Assembly: GCA_028288315.1 (NCBI GenBank)
Contig: JAQBNY010000122.1
Coordinates: 1 to 6,661, forward strand
DNA from: Mucilaginibacter sp.
GTDB taxonomy: Bacteria > Bacteroidota > Bacteroidia > Sphingobacteriales > Sphingobacteriaceae
DNA length: 6,661 nucleotides
Direction of reading: 5' to 3'
Shown here: positions 4,619 to 6,661 of the stretch, one piece after another
Position numbering within the stretch: the first letter of the stretch is position 1
Layout of the letters: each line of letters begins with the position of its first letter
Notes under the pieces: model-generated
Database searches by the model: none
Told to the model about the DNA's origin: nothing
What the model saw: the letters and a program-made list of their open reading frames with translations, nothing else
Made by a program: the position numbers and the translations under genes

Positions 4619-5641
4619 ATGCTTAAAGCCTTATTTGTCGTGCTCTTATCAGTCCAAAGCCTCCTCTCTCAAGCGGCTTTAAAACCTGATACAACAAATC
4701 ACCGCCCTGCATCCCTTGGTATAATTGGCGATACGGCTGATGTAAAAACATCAACACAGGGAGGTGTGGTAATGATGGGAGGCGGCAAGGATGTTGATGC
4801 GGCTTTTAAATGGATGATTAGCCGCAGCGGCGGAGGTGATGTAGTGATTATCAGGGCATCAGGCACATCGGCGTATAATCCTTACATTAATGGTTTGGAG
4901 AAAGTAAATTCAGTTGAAACCTTAAAAATTGACTCGCGCGAGCTGGCAAATAACGACACAGTAGCGCACATTATCCGCAATGCCGAAATGCTTTTTATTG
5001 CCGGTGGAGACCAGAGCAATTACATGAAATACTGGAAAGGCACTAAAACTATGGATGCCATAAATTACCTGCTTAATACCAAACACGCACCTGTAGGTGG
5101 CACCAGCGCCGGATGCGCCATACTGGGAGGCATTTATTACAGCGGCGAAGGTGGCAGCTTAACCGCCGATTCTGCCCTGGCAAACCCTTATGGCAAACTG
5201 GTTACACTCTACAATAACGATTTTTTGCATGCACCATTTCTGCAAAATGTAGTAACCGATCAGCATTATGTAACCCGCGGCAGGCAGGGCCGCCATGTGA
5301 TATTTTTAAGCAGGATTGATAAAGACTGGCACATAGCCGCCAAAGGTATTGCAGCAGATGAGCGCACCGCCGTTTGTATGAACGATAAAGGACAAGCCGT
5401 AGTATTTGGCAGCAGCAAGGCTTACTTCCTGCTCACCGACCCAAAAAAGCCCGCCGAAGTTTGCGCACCCAATAAACCGCTCACCTGGAACCAAAACCAC
5501 CAGGCCATAAAGGTTTATGAGATACAAGGATCAGAAAGCGGCTCAGGTTATTTTGATATTGCCGGGTTTAATGTTAACAAAGCAGCAGGCGGCACATGGC
5601 AATGGTGGTGGGTTGATGGCGGGAAGTTAAGTCATCAATGA
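4619..5641 (+). CDS. Exported cyanophycinase-like serine hydrolase (peptidase S51 family)
   Basis: Cyanophycinase is a serine exopeptidase that cuts the Asp-Arg polymer cyanophycin into beta-Asp-Arg dipeptides; related S51 enzymes include alpha-aspartyl dipeptidase PepE. With the ATG at 4619 the protein has 340 residues and a plain signal peptide (MLKALFVVLLSVQSLLSQA), so it should act in the periplasm or outside. The glutamine-amidotransferase-like S51 core shows GGVVMMGGG (48-56), FIAGGDQSNY (126-135), the nucleophile elbow VGGTSAGC (159-166) with S163, DQHYVTRGRQGR (214-225) with a likely catalytic H216, and GIAADERTAV (243-252), matching the family's conserved acidic/Thr motif. Cytosolic bacterial cyanophycinases are about 270-300 residues; the extra length here is the signal peptide and a C-terminal strand-rich tail ending TWQWWWVDGG. 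No cyanophycin synthetase gene is nearby, so the natural substrate is uncertain. It follows the GH19 gene on the same strand without a terminator between them. Confidence 0.88.
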   Translation: MLKALFVVLLSVQSLLSQAALKPDTTNHRPASLGIIGDTADVKTSTQGGVVMMGGGKDVDAAFKWMISRSGGGDVVIIRASGTSAYNPYINGLEKVNSVETLKIDSRELANNDTVAHIIRNAEMLFIAGGDQSNYMKYWKGTKTMDAINYLLNTKHAPVGGTSAGCAILGGIYYSGEGGSLTADSALANPYGKLVTLYNNDFLHAPFLQNVVTDQHYVTRGRQGRHVIFLSRIDKDWHIAAKGIAADERTAVCMNDKGQAVVFGSSKAYFLLTDPKKPAEVCAPNKPLTWNQNHQAIKVYEIQGSESGSGYFDIAGFNVNKAAGGTWQWWWVDGGKLSHQ

Positions 5642-5709
5642 AAATTCTTTTGCTGATAACTGTTTTATATCAAAATATTTATATTTAGGCTGTTTTACAA
5701 GCCCCATTA

Positions 5710-6330
5710 ATGAATAAGCTTTCCTTTGACACTACCGGACTGGCAGCGGTTGATATGCATGCTTTTGATGCAACCTGCAATGCTTTGAAAAATAATTTCA
5801 GGGTGGATGTACCCGGTTATATCGATTTTCAGTTAGAGCAGTTTGAAATTTTCAATCATTACAAAAACCTGAACATACGTGATGCTTACGCTATAAAACA
5901 TACAGGTGCTGATAGCTACATGCTTTTTCTGGAAATGAACCCTAACATTACAAGCACAAAAGCCGAGTTAAAACACCACTGTACCTACCAGCCATGGGCG
6001 TTAACCTACTTAAAGCATGATTTTGGCCGTGTATTTATTCGTACAGAAACTTTGATAGACAAGATTCGTGAGATCGTTTTCCCTATTGAGCTCGATTTTA
6101 AAGAAGATAAGGCCTTTAGCGACCGCTTTTATGTTTTAACGGACGACCGCGATAAAGCTGCCAGCGGAATGACCCAGGCTTTTAGGGATGCCGTGATGCT
6201 GATAAAAGAAACTGATTTTGTACTGGAGATCTTCGAACATACCCTTGTTATAGGCAACCGCAAACCCATAGCCCCTGAGCATGCCTGTTATTTGGCCGAG
6301 TTTGTAGCAAGAGTAGCAGCGATAAAGTAG
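5710..6330 (+). CDS. Conserved-looking hypothetical protein, 206 residues, cytosolic
   Basis: I do not recognise this protein. It has no signal peptide, membrane segment or catalytic motif that I can name. Two halves are visible. Residues 1-110 mix short strands and helices, with aromatic-rich segments (PGYIDFQLEQFEIFNHY 35-51; YQPWALTYLKHDFGRVFI 93-110). Residues 115-206 read DKIREIVFPIELDF, then FSDRFYVLTDDRDKAASGMTQAFRDAV, then TDFVLEIFEHTLVIGNRKPI. The run 'F-RF-V-DD--A---(T)--F' followed by an Ile/Val-rich strand pair resembles the C-terminal part of DUF3137-type proteins, but this is only a pattern impression. Codon use looks like its neighbours. It starts 68 nt after the S51 gene. A weak -7-like TATATTTA (5680-5687, one mismatch to TAnnTTTG, no good -33) lies in that gap. 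Real coding is supported by length and sensible composition. Confidence 0.8.
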   Translation: MNKLSFDTTGLAAVDMHAFDATCNALKNNFRVDVPGYIDFQLEQFEIFNHYKNLNIRDAYAIKHTGADSYMLFLEMNPNITSTKAELKHHCTYQPWALTYLKHDFGRVFIRTETLIDKIREIVFPIELDFKEDKAFSDRFYVLTDDRDKAASGMTQAFRDAVMLIKETDFVLEIFEHTLVIGNRKPIAPEHACYLAEFVARVAAIK

Positions 6331-6367
6331 AAGTTTGAGACAATTCCACAAAGACACACCTAAAAAA

Positions 6368-6398
6368 CAAAAAACCCTCTTTACTTTATAAAGAGGGT
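6368..6398 (-). terminator. Intrinsic terminator of the ABC ATPase gene
   Basis: ACCCTCTTTA (6374-6383) pairs perfectly with TAAAGAGGGT (6389-6398) around a 5-nt loop. On the reverse strand the stem is followed by a T-rich tract (TTTTTTGTTTTTTA including the last stem bases). It lies 34 nt past the stop at 6432. The forward direction has no T-run, so it is not a good terminator for the gene ending at 6330. Confidence 0.88.
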
Positions 6399-6431
6399 GA
6401 TTTGGTATAGCGATTAGACTATAACATATAA

Positions 6432-6661
6432 TTATTCTTTAACTTCTTCCGGCACTCGCTTGCTTACTGTATGAATGTTCTCGTTCATGTAGTCGTCTTC
6501 CACCAAACCATCACGCATACGTACAATACGATGGGCGTGCTTAGCAATATCTTCTTCGTGGGTAACTAATATAATGGTGTTGCCTTTAGCATGGATGTCT
6601 TCCATAAGGCCCATAATTTCTATTGATGTTTTAGTATCCAGGTTACCGGTAGGCTCATCGG
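6432..6661 (-). CDS. ABC transporter ATP-binding protein, LolD/MacB type (5' end outside the window)
   Basis: Only the C-terminal 75 residues are inside the window; the reading frame runs off the right edge, and the in-frame ATG at 6614 is an internal methionine, not the start. The visible part opens with DEPTGNLDT, the Walker B end plus D-loop characteristic of the LolD/MacB/FtsE class. It continues with the switch (H-loop) segment TIILVTHEEDIAKHAHRIVRMRDGLV, in which the His of VTHEE contacts the ATP gamma-phosphate. The end (MNENIHTVSKRVPEEVKE) is a short charged tail. Such ATPases pair with MacB/FtsX-like permeases for lipoprotein release, macrolide or peptide export, or cell-division signalling; the partner is not in view. 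The gene is terminated by the hairpin at 6374-6398. Family is secure; transported substrate is unknown. Confidence 0.93.
   Translation of the reverse strand, partial: DEPTGNLDTKTSIEIMGLMEDIHAKGNTIILVTHEEDIAKHAHRIVRMRDGLVEDDYMNENIHTVSKRVPEEVKE

Noticed and set aside
1..6661. Mobile elements, CRISPR arrays, tRNA/rRNA genes or a defence/anti-phage system
   Set aside because: I found no transposase or integrase, no spaced direct repeats, no tRNA-like cloverleaf and no toxin-antitoxin or nuclease genes. All complete genes longer than 80 codons except the one at 5710-6330 belong to familiar housekeeping or metabolic families.

Overview
This 6.66 kb window looks like ordinary chromosomal DNA from a member of the Bacteroidota, most likely Sphingobacteriaceae (Mucilaginibacter/Pedobacter-like). 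The evidence is the AT-rich intergenic DNA, start codons without clear Shine-Dalgarno sequences, Bacteroidota-type -7 promoter boxes (TAnnTTTG) and the style of the protein families. The genus is inferred from general familiarity, not from a database search.

Layout, left to right. (1) Two forward housekeeping genes: queA (queuosine tRNA modification), closed by a strong intrinsic terminator, then ispD (MEP isoprenoid pathway). (2) A reverse-strand block of very small genes: two paralogous 48-residue two-helix membrane peptides (Lmo0937/DUF5670-like) and a 73-residue acidic DUF2795-like protein. Each has its own intrinsic terminator. The two membrane-peptide genes share a 22-23 bp upstream motif at the same distance from the ATG. 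(3) A reverse-strand PduO-type cob(I)alamin adenosyltransferase gene. (4) Divergent from it, a forward pair of exported enzymes: a GH19 chitinase-like protein with a probable lipoprotein signal, and a cyanophycinase-like (peptidase S51) serine hydrolase. (5) A forward gene for a 206-residue cytosolic protein of unknown function. (6) At the right edge, the 3' part of a reverse-strand ABC-transporter ATPase gene of the LolD/MacB type, with its terminator.

How the genes relate: there is no single operon or pathway. The clearest functional pairing is the GH19 plus S51 hydrolase pair, whose products would both act outside the cytoplasm on nitrogen-rich polymers or cell-wall material. The two small membrane peptides look like a duplicated, separately transcribed, possibly stress-responsive unit. 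The ispD 3' end doubles as the terminator hairpin of the convergent small gene.

I see no mobile element, CRISPR array, tRNA, rRNA or defence system, and no convincing undescribed multi-gene system. The points most worth a second look are the conserved promoter-like motif of the small membrane-peptide pair, the S51/GH19 exported pair with its unknown natural substrate, and the terminator/promoter arrangement around ispD.
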